A DNA stretch of 64,000 nt from Sternotherus odoratus (taxonomy: Eukaryota > Chordata > Testudines > Kinosternidae): NCBI GenBank assembly GCA_032164245.1, contig JAVMKO010000006.1, positions 5,409,001 to 5,473,000 of the forward strand. Direction: 5' to 3'. A program made the translations under genes and the position numbers. Below are positions 36,400 through 48,300 of this stretch, one piece after another. A model generated the notes under the pieces. The model made no database searches. It saw only the letters and a list, made by a program, of their open reading frames with translations, and had not been told where the DNA came from. Every line of letters starts with the position of its first letter. The first letter of the stretch is position 1.

Positions 36400-38330
36400 C
36401 TGATACAAAATCCCTTTAAAATCAGAGTTATTTGCTGGCCTACTTAAATGCTTGGCATTTAACTAACAGAAGCACTGCAGAAGGACAAGCCGTTTCCATT
36501 TTGTTGTCCTTGCTATGCAGTATGTTCCTGGGCTTCAAGCTTCTGGGTGATCCTGAGAGGAAAGTGAGTGCATTTAATCCGAGCCTCCTCAGAAGAGACA
36601 TTCAGCTCATTTTTATAGGGCAGTGGAAATTCGATGCTAGCCACACTGCTAGCCACACTTGTGGTTTTTAATTAATTTAAACTTTTCACATTTGTGGCCA
36701 GTGGTGAACATATTGAACATTGCTGTTATAGGTGGTTCTGGGTAATCCTACTGATCACACACATTCCTATGTAGGAAAGAAAGAACGCTCTTTAAGCAAA
36801 TCTAGGTATTTCTATACATAGAGCCACTGACTGCTGGAGATCGGTGTTCAACTCTACAGACCGTCAGTGGGAGCTTTCCTGCAAATCAAGAAGAATATGT
36901 ATGCCTTCGATTTAGTGGGGTGGGTGTGGAGTGGTAATGTAATATTTTTAACCACAAAATACAAAAGGACAAGATATTGGAACAATACAAGTGAACTTGA
37001 TATTTTATTCTTTTCACACTTCATGGACAAAGCTTCATTTATGTGCTAACACCACTACTATAGCAATTTACAGAATTTTAAAATGTTTCCTTTAAAAAAA
37101 AAAGTTGTTTACAACTCTCAACAGAAATAAAGACTATTGTACAGAATTTGATAAGCTTTAGCCCAGATATCTCCCTGAAATTTAATTAAAATTATAATTT
37201 TATAAATTTATAAATCTTATAAAACTACCATGCTGTACATTTAATCTCCCTGATTTAAGATCCAAAGTGCATGACTGGTTTACTTTTTAACATTCTTTAT
37301 TCTGTTAATACATGTTAGAGCCACACCTCATGTAGGAGGAAGTTACTTTGCAATCTTCTATTTACTGTTGCTAGGCAACACATGGTGAGAGGACCTATTT
37401 TAGCTGTGCAGTCCTGATTCTTGCTCAACTATGCTGGTTAGTATTTGAAGCCTCTGGAATCTCATTCTAGCTTTATTTTAGTTCAAAATAATGTGCATAA
37501 AGAGTTCTCTTCAAGAGGCTAATTATTTGGGTTTATAAATTGGCATATTCAGTTTACTGGGAGTTCTCAAATATTTTTCTGATAGTGTACATGTCATCAG
37601 AAAAGCCAAATAAGTGTTTAAGTCCTTGCATTGCAAACTTTTACCCTTTTGTATACCAGAGATGTAGAATCTGTTTATGAACTCCTGTGCTAACACAATG
37701 CAATGTATGTATAGAACAGAAATATACACGGTAATCTTTTTTTTTTTTAAAAAAAGAGCCAAATTGTCTGGCAGCTAACCACCCTTAATTATCTACATTT
37801 CCCAACATCCCATGCACACATAAAGCATTATGTCCCTGGAGCCACACAGTTATCTTTTTTGTAGTTATTATGCTGTAGATACTAAGACACTCGTAGTTCA
37901 GTTAGGGAAGAGCTTGTTTTAAGTCCCCAGATTTTAGTGAACATTCTTCGCATACCAGAGAACAGTTTCACTTCCAGGCACACTTCTGAAAACATTTCAC
38001 AGTATTTGAAGCGGCAAGGGTCAGAGGAAATACAAAGTTCACTAGTGATATTCATCAGTACTCTCGAAGGTTCCCTCCTAACAAGAGAGGATTAGAAGTG
38101 GGAAACTTTCCTGCCTCACTGCTATTTGGACTCAAAGTGAAAGTAGTGTACAAAATGACTCAGACAGGTAGGTTTCTGTAACTTCCTCCCTTTCACGTTG
38201 TTTTTATGAAGTAGATTTTCATCCAATTGCTCAATATGCTGCACAAAAGCAAGCTCATTTTGCAGAATCTGTCTTTAAGAATAATGATTTGCTCTTCACT
38301 GCCCCCCGTGTTTTGTTTTTATGACAAATG
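36400..38330. other. Sequence between L2HGDH and the hAT cluster, no gene recognised
   Basis: AT-rich unique sequence. Part of it may be L2HGDH 3' UTR if a distal polyadenylation site is used. No conserved exon was recognised. Confidence 0.45.
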
Positions 38331-38333
38331 GCT

Positions 38334-39182
38334 TTTATTTATTTATCTCTGATCTCTTGTCTAGGTCATCTGGACTATGAATGACTGTCTGCATCTGTAA
38401 ACCAAGTAAGTCATACAAAGGAAATCTAAAACCAATTGGTGGGCTTGTGCCTATCTCGGGTACGCTGCATTAATGGAGAAAGCTCTGAATGCCAAATAAC
38501 ATTTTCAGCAGCTCCCCAATGATGCAGTGACAAAGGATTACTGAGAGTACTTCCATAGTCACATTCCTTAAAGGGCTTTCACTAGGTTTTCTCATTTTGT
38601 TCATTCGTGGGAAGGCGAATTCCCCAATCTCTTGAAAGAGGGAGGGACCATCACAGCCTCTCCGTGGCCACGATGCCTCAAGGAGCCACCTTGCTGCAGT
38701 GGAGATGCTGGGAGGTCCCTGTTTAAACATGGGAAATGAGAGTGTGAGCAGCCCATTTGGCAACAGGCTCTTTCTGTTCCTCCTACAGCCCTCTAGTGAC
38801 CATACAGCAGCAGTTAGTGCTAGCATCATGCCTGAAGAGGCAGCTTTGTGGGAGAGACGTCACTGTCTTTGCAGTTGAAGGTGGCTCTTTCCTCTCTTCC
38901 AGCTGGGCACTCACAGGTTCCTGTCCCCACATTAATACAGTATTTTGGGGGTGCCCTCCATTCCCCCAGGACTTATCTGATCTCACAATTCCTGTTTAGT
39001 AAGCACAGAAGTAAAGGCTTTTGAGGCAAACAACTGACATGCTGGTTTTGTATTCTACAGCCTAAATGCCAGTGTTCATCCCCCGAACAAGATGACTTCC
39101 AATTTATCTTCATTCTAACAAGCTGCAGACGTCATTCAGTGCAGTCACACAGCTAACCAAGAGTGGATACAAACAGCTCATT
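38334..39182 (-). other. L2HGDH: Possible L2HGDH 3' untranslated region
   Basis: Non-repetitive sequence directly after the stop codon. Two overlapping AATAAA signals lie on the minus strand at about 38334-38343, some 840 bp past the stop. The true polyadenylation site cannot be fixed from sequence; AT-rich unique sequence continues to about 36420 and the UTR could be longer. Confidence 0.35.
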
Positions 39183-39378
39183 TCACAAGCCAAATCTTCG
39201 CTCCGCTTCATCTGCAATCATTTTTGCAATGGCAAGGGAGGAGGTAGCGGCAGGAGATGGGGCATTTCGGACATGAAGAACTCTGCTGCCAATATCACCA
39301 GTGCCTCCATCAAATACAAAGTCATCTACCAAATTCCCATCCCGGTCCAAGGCCTGGGCTCTTACTCCAGCTGGACCT
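39183..39378 (-). CDS. L2HGDH: L2HGDH coding exon 10 with stop
   Basis: 196 bp encoding (R)[20 protein letters not shown], then [20 protein letters not shown], ending RRFGL and the stop codon at 39183. The acceptor is TTTTTGCAG. The intron before it (39379-45529) is about 6.2 kb and full of transposable elements. Confidence 0.96.
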
Positions 39379-42300
39379 CTGCAAAAACAAAGGAAGACTT
39401 GGTCATTAGAAAGAAAACAGCATGGGCTAATATTATCTAATAGAGCACGCCACGTTGTGAGAGATGCTAAACAAAATACTGGCAATCCCCTTTAGGGCAT
39501 TTAAAAGTGAAACAGGACCTAGGAATTAACAACAATCAGTTACAAAACATGTAGATTTGTAACATAACAACAGCAGCTTCTGAATTCCCTTGAGTGAGAT
39601 GGGGAACCCTAGACACTTGTACATCTCGCGGGGCACAGAAACAAGGAAGCAGACCAGAGCTAGTCTATTTCATTCTAAACCTTGGAGAGATGTGGTCTAA
39701 AAATGCAACTACACTAGATCTAATCCAGGGGTCTCAAACATGCGGCCCGCGGCCTCCCCGCTTCCTGGCCTACCTCCAGGCCAGGAGTGGGCAAACTACA
39801 GCCCACGGCTGTCCCCCGTGGCCCCACAAGCCCTGCGCTGCTCCCTGAAGTGGCAGGAACCACATCCCTGCGACCCCTGGAGTGGGCGGGCAGAGGGCTC
39901 CGTGCATTGTCCTGACTTCCAGGTACCACCCCTTGCAGCTCCTATTGGCCGGGAACAGGGAACCACGGGCAATGGGAGCTTCAGGGGAGGTAACTGGAGG
40001 ATTGGCAAGGCAGCGCACGGAGCCCTGTGCCCTTGCCCATCCTCTCGCCCCCTGGGTTGCAGCACTCCCCCCTGGATAGACAGATGTATTAAAAATCTTT
40101 GCTACCAAACTAGCAATCTCAAGTGCCGGTTCTTTCAGTATTCGGAAGTAGAAATTATCCAATCCCCCAGTGCATTTAGAGCTGTAAGTTTTTCTTCCAC
40201 CTGAGATGTGTCATTTCCACTTCTAGACACTCATTCCCATCAGCCACACTGACCGTCATGCACATGTTCTAGATCATCATGGTAATTGAAATCCAAGATA
40301 AAGTATTCATTTAGTTTTTGAGCTGTACGCCTGCACCTAGGTCGGCGGTTCTCAAACTGGGGGTCGCGGGCGATTCCAGGGGGGTCACAAGCTCTCTGTG
40401 CCACTGAAGCGCCGCCGAATAGAACACTTCCGCTCTCGGCGGCATTTCGGCGGACATGCCTTGCGCTTCAGAGTGTACTCCAAAAAGCCGCCGAAGTGAA
40501 TGTTTCCGGTTTTGGCGGCTTCTCGGTGGACACTCTGATGCACACAGCATGTCCGCTGAAATGCCGCCGAAAGCGGAAGTGTTCTATCTGGCAGCATTTT
40601 GGTGGAGATACATGATTCGCGGCAGCCCTTGTGGAAGAGAAAAAGGGCCACCACACAAAAAAGTTTGAGAACCACCGACCTAGATTATCTTTAATCTCCT
40701 TCCATTCACACTGAATAGTAGCCCAACCTCATCCTTCCTTATTTTCTCTTTATTTATATAACTAAAAACCCTCTTATTTAGCAAGAGCTAATTCAGACTG
40801 ACTTTTAACAATTCTCACTTTATTCCTACATTTTCTAATCAACCCCTTTTCCCATTCACTACAGGCTCTCTGCTTACTCCTAATAACCTTTCTCAGGTGG
40901 TTATTCATTCAGCTGGGTCTGAAGCTTTTCCCTACAAGTTTCTTCCTCTTGGGATGCAAATTTCAGATCATTTCAGATAGCTGATCTGAAGAAGTTCCAA
41001 GCCTCCTCCGTATTAAGTCCTTGAGCTCTTCAAGCTAGCTGACTTTTTTTAACTAATTCCTTTAATTTCCAAAAGTCTGAAATTAAAAATAATAGTTGAT
41101 GAGCTGGTTTTGATTACCCAATCTCCAAAATACACTGGAGTACAGTAGCAGGAGTTCTTGAAAGTTCTCATAAAGTCAGAAACCCTCTTGTGGCAAAAAG
41201 TAGTTACTACATCTTTCTGATTGCAAATCAATCTAGGCCAGGAATTGCTCTTGTATTGGACAAATTTCTGTTTGTGAAAAAGACAAGCTTTAGAGCTTAC
41301 ACAGCTTGTCCCTCTCCCTAACAGAAGTTGGTCCAATAAAAGATATTACATCACCCATCTTCTCTCTCTAATATCCTGGATCCTATGGCTACAACACCAC
41401 TACATATAGGAATTGCTCTGCCTACTACCCTTTCAATACAGATGCTATTACTGTGTTCTTTTGGAGCTCTCTACACTGCAGTTAAACACGTGCAGCTAAC
41501 CTCTGTCAGTTGACTCAGACTTGTAGGGCTTAGGGCTACAGGGCCTGTTTAACTGCAATGTAGCTGTTTGGGTTTGGGCTGGAGCCTGGCCTGTGGCGAC
41601 CCCTTGCAGGGTCCCAGAGCCCTGACTCCAGTCAGAGCATCTGCAATTAAACAGCCCTGTAACCCAAGCCCGAGTCAGCTGACACTGGCCAGGCACTAGG
41701 GCAGGGGTTCCCACAACACATTTTTGGGTGGCCTCAGAGTGTGGACACCGAATGTTGCTGGTGGCCGCGCTGACAATTTTTTCTAAAATATTTAATTAAC
41801 TTTAGGAAAAACAAATAAATATGCACATATAACATGTCCAAACCATTGTCACTTATTTATGTAGGTTTTTTTCAGACTCGGCAATAAAAATAATGTACAG
41901 TGCTCTCTATTCTTTACTGGATCTAAGCAGAATAGAAACACAAATAAGATGTTTTGCATGTTCTTGTCTTTTTATTGTGGTTGTTTCTTTGGCTTTTTTG
42001 GTTGCTTTTTTTAAAAAAAACTTGCTAGCTAGTAAGTGCTGCTGTGAAAAGTGATATTTGTTTGTTTGTTAATATCACTTTTGACAGCGCACATACTCAG
42101 CCCCAGGACAAGCCCTGGGACAAATTAAGCCTTGGATGGGGAGGTAGGCAGGGAGGCCGTGGGGCCTAGGGATGATGGTGTGGATGGTGAGCCTGGGACC
42201 AGAGCCTGCTACGCGTGGATGGAGCCTGAAGCTAAAGTCTTTGGAGTGGCCAAAGACTGTCCACCCGCCCTTGGGTAAGTGGGGCATTCACCAGCTGCCT

Positions 42301-45300
42301 GCGCCTCCAAGTGTTTGTGTCTCCGAAGGGGGTAGGGTGACCAGATGTCCCGATTTTATAGGGACAATCCCGATTTTTGGGTCTTTTTCTTATATAGGCT
42401 CCTATTACCCCCCACCCTCTGTCCTGATTTTTCATTCGTGCTGTCTGGTCACCCTCACAGGGGGGCAGGGCCAAACCCCCATTGGTGGCCCTAGGAGAGG
42501 GGCCAACTTCTTCCCCTCAATTACAGCCCAGGAGGATGTGGCTGCAAGAAAATCCTCTGGTGGCTGCATTTGAGAAATGCTGCACTATGGTATGTCTACA
42601 CTGTAGTGTAAACCCAGGGTTAGTAGAACTGAAGTTAAATGTAGACTCGTCTATAACCTCCAGAAATTACTGAGCCTTGGGGCTTTGGCATCTACATTGC
42701 ATTATGCTGGCCCAAGTCCAACCACCTATATCCCAGACTTCCGAGTGCCCTCCCAAAACGTGGCTGCTCTAGGTGATGCAGTGTGGGAAAATGTGACTGT
42801 CCAAAGGACAAAGAAAGTTGGCCCATGGGTCTGTGGAATACTTTTGACAGACTCAGAGCACGAGTCCAGTGGGGCTGCGTCTACACTGGAGAGCATTAGA
42901 GCTTGAATGCTTGACTCAGGCTTGGACCCTACACCTCTGTGGGGCCTTGGGGCCGGAGCCCTGGGTTAGCATGATTTGTGTGTAGACGGGAGAGGGTTAG
43001 GCTTGAGTTTGAATCCTAGGCTTACGTTGCAGTGTAGCGTACCCTAACATCCTTCCCGTGGCTTTCAGGAAAGTCAGAAGATTGTTACTGAGACAAGAAC
43101 CACTAAAGCTGCTTTACTAGGTGGAAACAAACATAAGTCACAAAGAGAAGATTTCCTTTTCCATCTTGCACCTCAGGGTTCTTCCTTTAGGATCCTTTGG
43201 CCCCTCAAATTTTCCAACCATCCCCTATTTTCATCTCCCCGCAAAAGCCCCACATTACCGCAACATTCTCCCCTATACGGAGGGCAGGCTGTTACTCCCA
43301 GACCCCCATCAATGTTGCTCCCAACAGAATGGGTTGTTAAAAAGTTATCCCCAGCAGGGTCTCTGCTGTGCAGTGGCTGCAGGATTGTAGACATTACCAT
43401 CCAAAAAGACCTGTTAGGTTATCTAGTCCATCTCCTGCCAGTTGCTGTGTATGGCTGTGTAGCGAGGTGGATACCCGCTCCCGGCCAAAGGGGTTTAAAA
43501 CAGTCCCGCAAAAGGCTGGGGCCAAGCAGCTCCCAGGCAGATTGGGCCAAGCAGCCACAGCTGTGGCTGGTTCAATTAGGGCCCAGCTGGCCGTGATATA
43601 AGGGCCCAGAGTTTGGTGCTCAAGGAGACAGCCTCCTTCTCTAGCTGAGGAGGCAGACAGGCCTGGCTGCTGGGAACTTGAGTAGGTACCTAGAGTGGTG
43701 CAGGGCTGGGGCTAGGCAAGAGGAGCTGGGGAAGCTCTGGCCTGGAAACCCCCAGGCTGCAGGGCCTAGTAGAAGGCCCAACAAAGAGGTACTGGGGTTG
43801 CAGGGGGCAGCCCATGGCTATAGAGATAGAAGCAGCAGGACAAACCCTCCTTGCCAGTGATGAGTGGCAATTATACTGCAGTCTGCCTCAGTGAACGGGG
43901 GCAAGTGGGGACTGGCAGTTGCCTAGACTGAGACAAGGTGGGGCTAGATCAGGGGTTCTCAAACTATTGAGAACCGCGACCCCTTTTTAGTTTTTCCCTC
44001 GGCGCGGTGGACCCTTGTATGTCCGCCGAAAAGCCGCCGAATAAATTAACTCCTTATTCGGCGGCTATTTTCGGCGGACATGCCGAGCGCTTTCGGGAGC
44101 GCCCGGCATGTGCGCCGAAAATAGCCGCCGGAATGCGGAAGCGATCGCGGCGGCGGCTTTTCAGTGGCAGAAGCAGCTCGCGACCCCTTGGGAGGTGGCT
44201 GGTGACCCCCCGAGGGGTCGCGACCCACGGTTTGGGAACCCTGGGGCTAGAGGGTAGGGGTTCCCCAGGGAGGGGAGACCCTAAGACCTGAGGAGGTACT
44301 GCAGGGGTGCAGCACACAACGGAAGAGGGCACCAGGGTCTGGGAGGGACTCTGGGCCAGCAGCAAGCGGGATATCGGCCTGCAGAGGACGCTCCGGTGGT
44401 TGGACTGAGCTAATTCCCAGATGGACCAGCAGGAGGTGCCGCGGGGTGAGTCGCCGCTCTGCTACAGGCTTGCTTCCCAGTGTCCCAAGTAATGTGGTGT
44501 ATGCCACTTCCCCTAGAGAAATTATTTCTTGGCTATACCAACAGATGGCCCTGTGAGGAAGGTTATCCCAATATTTAACCTCAATTCTCCCCACTCACTT
44601 TCACCTCATTACTCCTAGTCAGACCTTATGACAGAGTACAGAGGCCCTACCACATTTCCAGTCACACACTGATCATACCTCCCGCAGGTGCTCTGGGGGA
44701 GCAAGACTGAGGACTTGAGGCTTAATCAGGTTCTTGAAGGAAAGCAGGAAACTTCAGAACTGCTTGCTAGGCAGAAGGGGAGGACACTTGGGGAGGGCTG
44801 GGCATGGCTGGGGTGATGACCCAGGCAGAGGATTTGCTGTTTTGTTTCTGATTATATAAGAGGATATTGTTTAGTTTTTCTCCTTATAAGAAAAAACGTG
44901 GTCTGGAAAAAGGAAAACTGTCATACGTACAACTTCCGGACAGAACGCTATGGCAGCTATCTATTCCACCAGTCTGGAGCACTCACATTTATTGTGCTAG
45001 ATTTCTTTCCTTTCCTTCTTGATTTCTACACCCTTCAAATATTGAGTAGTGTATGTCCCCTTCAGCCAAATTGGGCATATTTTGGCTACTTTAATTTTCC
45101 TCCTATATCAGTCTCTCCAGCCTTCTCACCATTTCTGTTGCTGCTCTCTAAACTCTTCCCAACTTGTCCATCTTTCTCGCAATGAAGGACAATGAACTGA
45201 ACAGGATTTTGTAGATAGGATCAAACTGGTCACACAGAGGGACTATTATCTTCTCCTGTGAAATGAAGCTTTTGAGTATGCAGGCCAAATGGCGCTGGCC

Positions 45301-48300
45301 TTTTTCATTTCTCTGTCACATTGCAAACACTTGTCTATAGCCCCTGTCAACCCCAGTTCTCTTCCAACTTCTCCCCCTCATTAAGTATCAATGTTGAATT
45401 TTCTCCCTTCCCAGGATATATTAGTTTTCCAAACTAAATCTCAGTTGGGAAGGGAAGGAACTAATGTAAGATTTATTAATCTGTACACTAAGGTTTAACA
45501 AACAGTTAGATACTAAACAGTGTTTTTACCTGAGTATATGACTGATGGTAACTTCCGGGATGAACTTTTGAAGTTGCTTCACTTGTGCACTAAGGAAACA
45601 CGCTCTGTACATTTCACTCATTCCATACGCGATGTTTCTGAACACCAGTTTCCATAAACCACTAGCAAGTGAGACAAAACAACATTTGTAGATAACAGAA
45701 TGGCATCCTGCCTACTAAGTGCAGACATGCACCTCTGATAACGTACCATCTCGAATCATTACCATCTTCACACCATATCAAATGTGGATTGGTCAACCAG
45801 CTTTCCATCCCCGCATCCAACGACCTTCTCCTATTGGCTAGGAGAATTACCACATGGCTCCTTCTGCTTCTAAGGATGTCACCCTTTCCTCCAGTGTAGG
45901 ACTCCTTCCCTACACTAGTCAGTCTGGTTTTTAGTGTTCTGTGATGGGCTTTACAGACCCCACTCCAAGGTCCCAGCAGGGGTGGAACAGTATTGGGTCA
46001 AGAAGACCCCACCCCTCAGCAGCATGCTCCCGATGGAGGATCTGCTTAAAAGAGAGCTCTGGCAGTCCAGCATGGGGAAGGTGGAGGAGAGACTGGCTGC
46101 AAGAAGACAGGCAGGCTGCAGCTGCTGAGGCAGAGAAGTCTACAGGGGAAGGACCAGAACTGTGAGTAAGGCTCAGCCAGGAACCCCCTTGCCCCGACTA
46201 AGTGAGGGGACACCTGGACTCTGCGGGTGAGCTGGGAAGTAGCCCCTCCCCCAGCTGATGCACTGAATTACTAAGACTGCAAGAAGGCAGCTGGGGCCAC
46301 GTCCCAAACTGAAGGGAAACAGGGAAGGTAGAAAATGGCTCAGGGGAGGCTAATCTGGAGTGGGTGCCAGATAGACTGAGCCACTCCTTGCCTCTCTCCC
46401 ATGGGTCCTGAGCCAGGATCCAGTGGAGAAGGAGGGGCCGGATCCCCCTATCCTTCCCTCTTCCCCCCAGCCCCCCGAGAGTTCCCGGAGGACTCTGTGA
46501 GGGTGATGAACTGTGGCTTGGCTGCCAAGCTCCCGAACTACCCAGAAGCTGTCTCCAGGCTTGGAGACACTGTTTGGCTGAGGCCTGACCACTAGGCCAG
46601 CTGGCCCGAGTGAAGCCTGCTACAAGCTCATGGATGTTTTAGAAATGAAGCTCTTTCTGCAGAGGTTAGGAGGGACTAGCGTCCAGAGATAACTTTGGGA
46701 TTCTTCTTTGGGAGATCAGAGGACAAGGGATTGAAAACCCTCCACACATTTAAAGGAGGAGACATCAACCACTTCAGAGACATCTTACACAACCATTAGG
46801 AAAAGAGCAATGAGCTTCTGAGGCGGGGAAGGTGTCTCTCCTCTGCCTGGTTTGGGTGCACGAGAAAGAATTATTAACCATTCCATGCAGCTAAAATCCC
46901 TCTGGTCACTTACACAGGCATGTTGCAATCTGTATCCTTAACGAATGGGAAATACTCATGCTCAGTCCTTCCCCTGAGCTTCTCAGAGATAATGGGTCCC
47001 TTCCTCTGGAGATGATGGAAGTGAAAGGTGGAATAGGCTCTTTTCCTCAGTGAAAACACAATCAGGCCCTGTTTGGGTGTGTGGAATGGAAAACAAGTGC
47101 CTTGTGTCACTCAACACTGACCTCCTCTACACGATCAGACAGTCTCATCCATTCCTCCTCCAAAGGAGGCAAATGAGATGCAGGGGTGGGTGTGACAAAA
47201 GTGGAGAGCTTCTGACAGAGAAGTGATGGGCCCCTTCATTCAGCAAAAAAACAACAACATCGAAATAAAGATTTTACCTGTATACAACTGCGTCGAGAAA
47301 GTCTCTGGCACTGAAGTCATACAGTTTATAACCCTCTCGCTTAAAGGCTAGCACTGCATTAGGACCAAGCCAAACACTGCCATCCATCCTCGGTGTGAAA
47401 TGAACTCCCAGAAAGGGAAACCGAGGATCAGGAACCTGCAGCAGAAAACGAGAACTGTAACCCCACTCAAAACAGATTTAGAGATAACAATGTAATTGTT
47501 GAGGTAACAAAGAGTCCTGTGGCACCTTAAAGACTAACTATAAAGTTTTGAAGCATAAGCTTTCATGGTATAATACCCACTTCGTCAGATGCAATGTATT
47601 TCGTGGGTATTAGCCAACAAAAGCGTATGCTTCAAAACTTTATAGTTAGTCTTTAAGGTGCCACAGGACTCTTTGTTACCTCTGCTATTCCAGACTAACA
47701 CGGCTACCTCTCTGATTCTTGACACAATGTAATTGTTTGATCCAATAACGTCCTCAGGAATGTGAAAGTCAGTCACTTTCCAGGAGACACAGAGAAAACA
47801 TTTATGATTTACTGTGGGCTTAGAAGTTAGTCAAAAGATAATAGAAGAGGAAAAAATGTTTATTGCAGCCTTTCAAGATTATCCTCACACTGGCCCTCCT
47901 CACATTGGGCAAGTCATCATGCTGGTGGGTGATAATAAGTATCCTTTGCTGTTTTTTCCTCAGCTATTCTGGTAAAAGTCAAGTGAGTATATTGGGTATC
48001 TGAGCATCTCTACTGAAAGTTGACTGTCATCATTCTAATTTAAACAATTCAATACTTAATTTTTTTAAAAAGACTCCCCAAAACCGTGAAGCTGTGTCAG
48101 CAGCACTTGGTTCACATGGCAAAATGCACAGAACATTACGTACGGGATAAATGTTTCCTTTAACCAGATAGCATTTTTCTGGCTTTAACACCAAGTAGTC
48201 TCCACGGAAGGGCACAATGCGAGGTTCGTGGCTGCAGCCACTGATTTCGGACAGGCGGTCCGAGTACAGTCCTGCACAGGTCACGATATGTTGACAGCGG

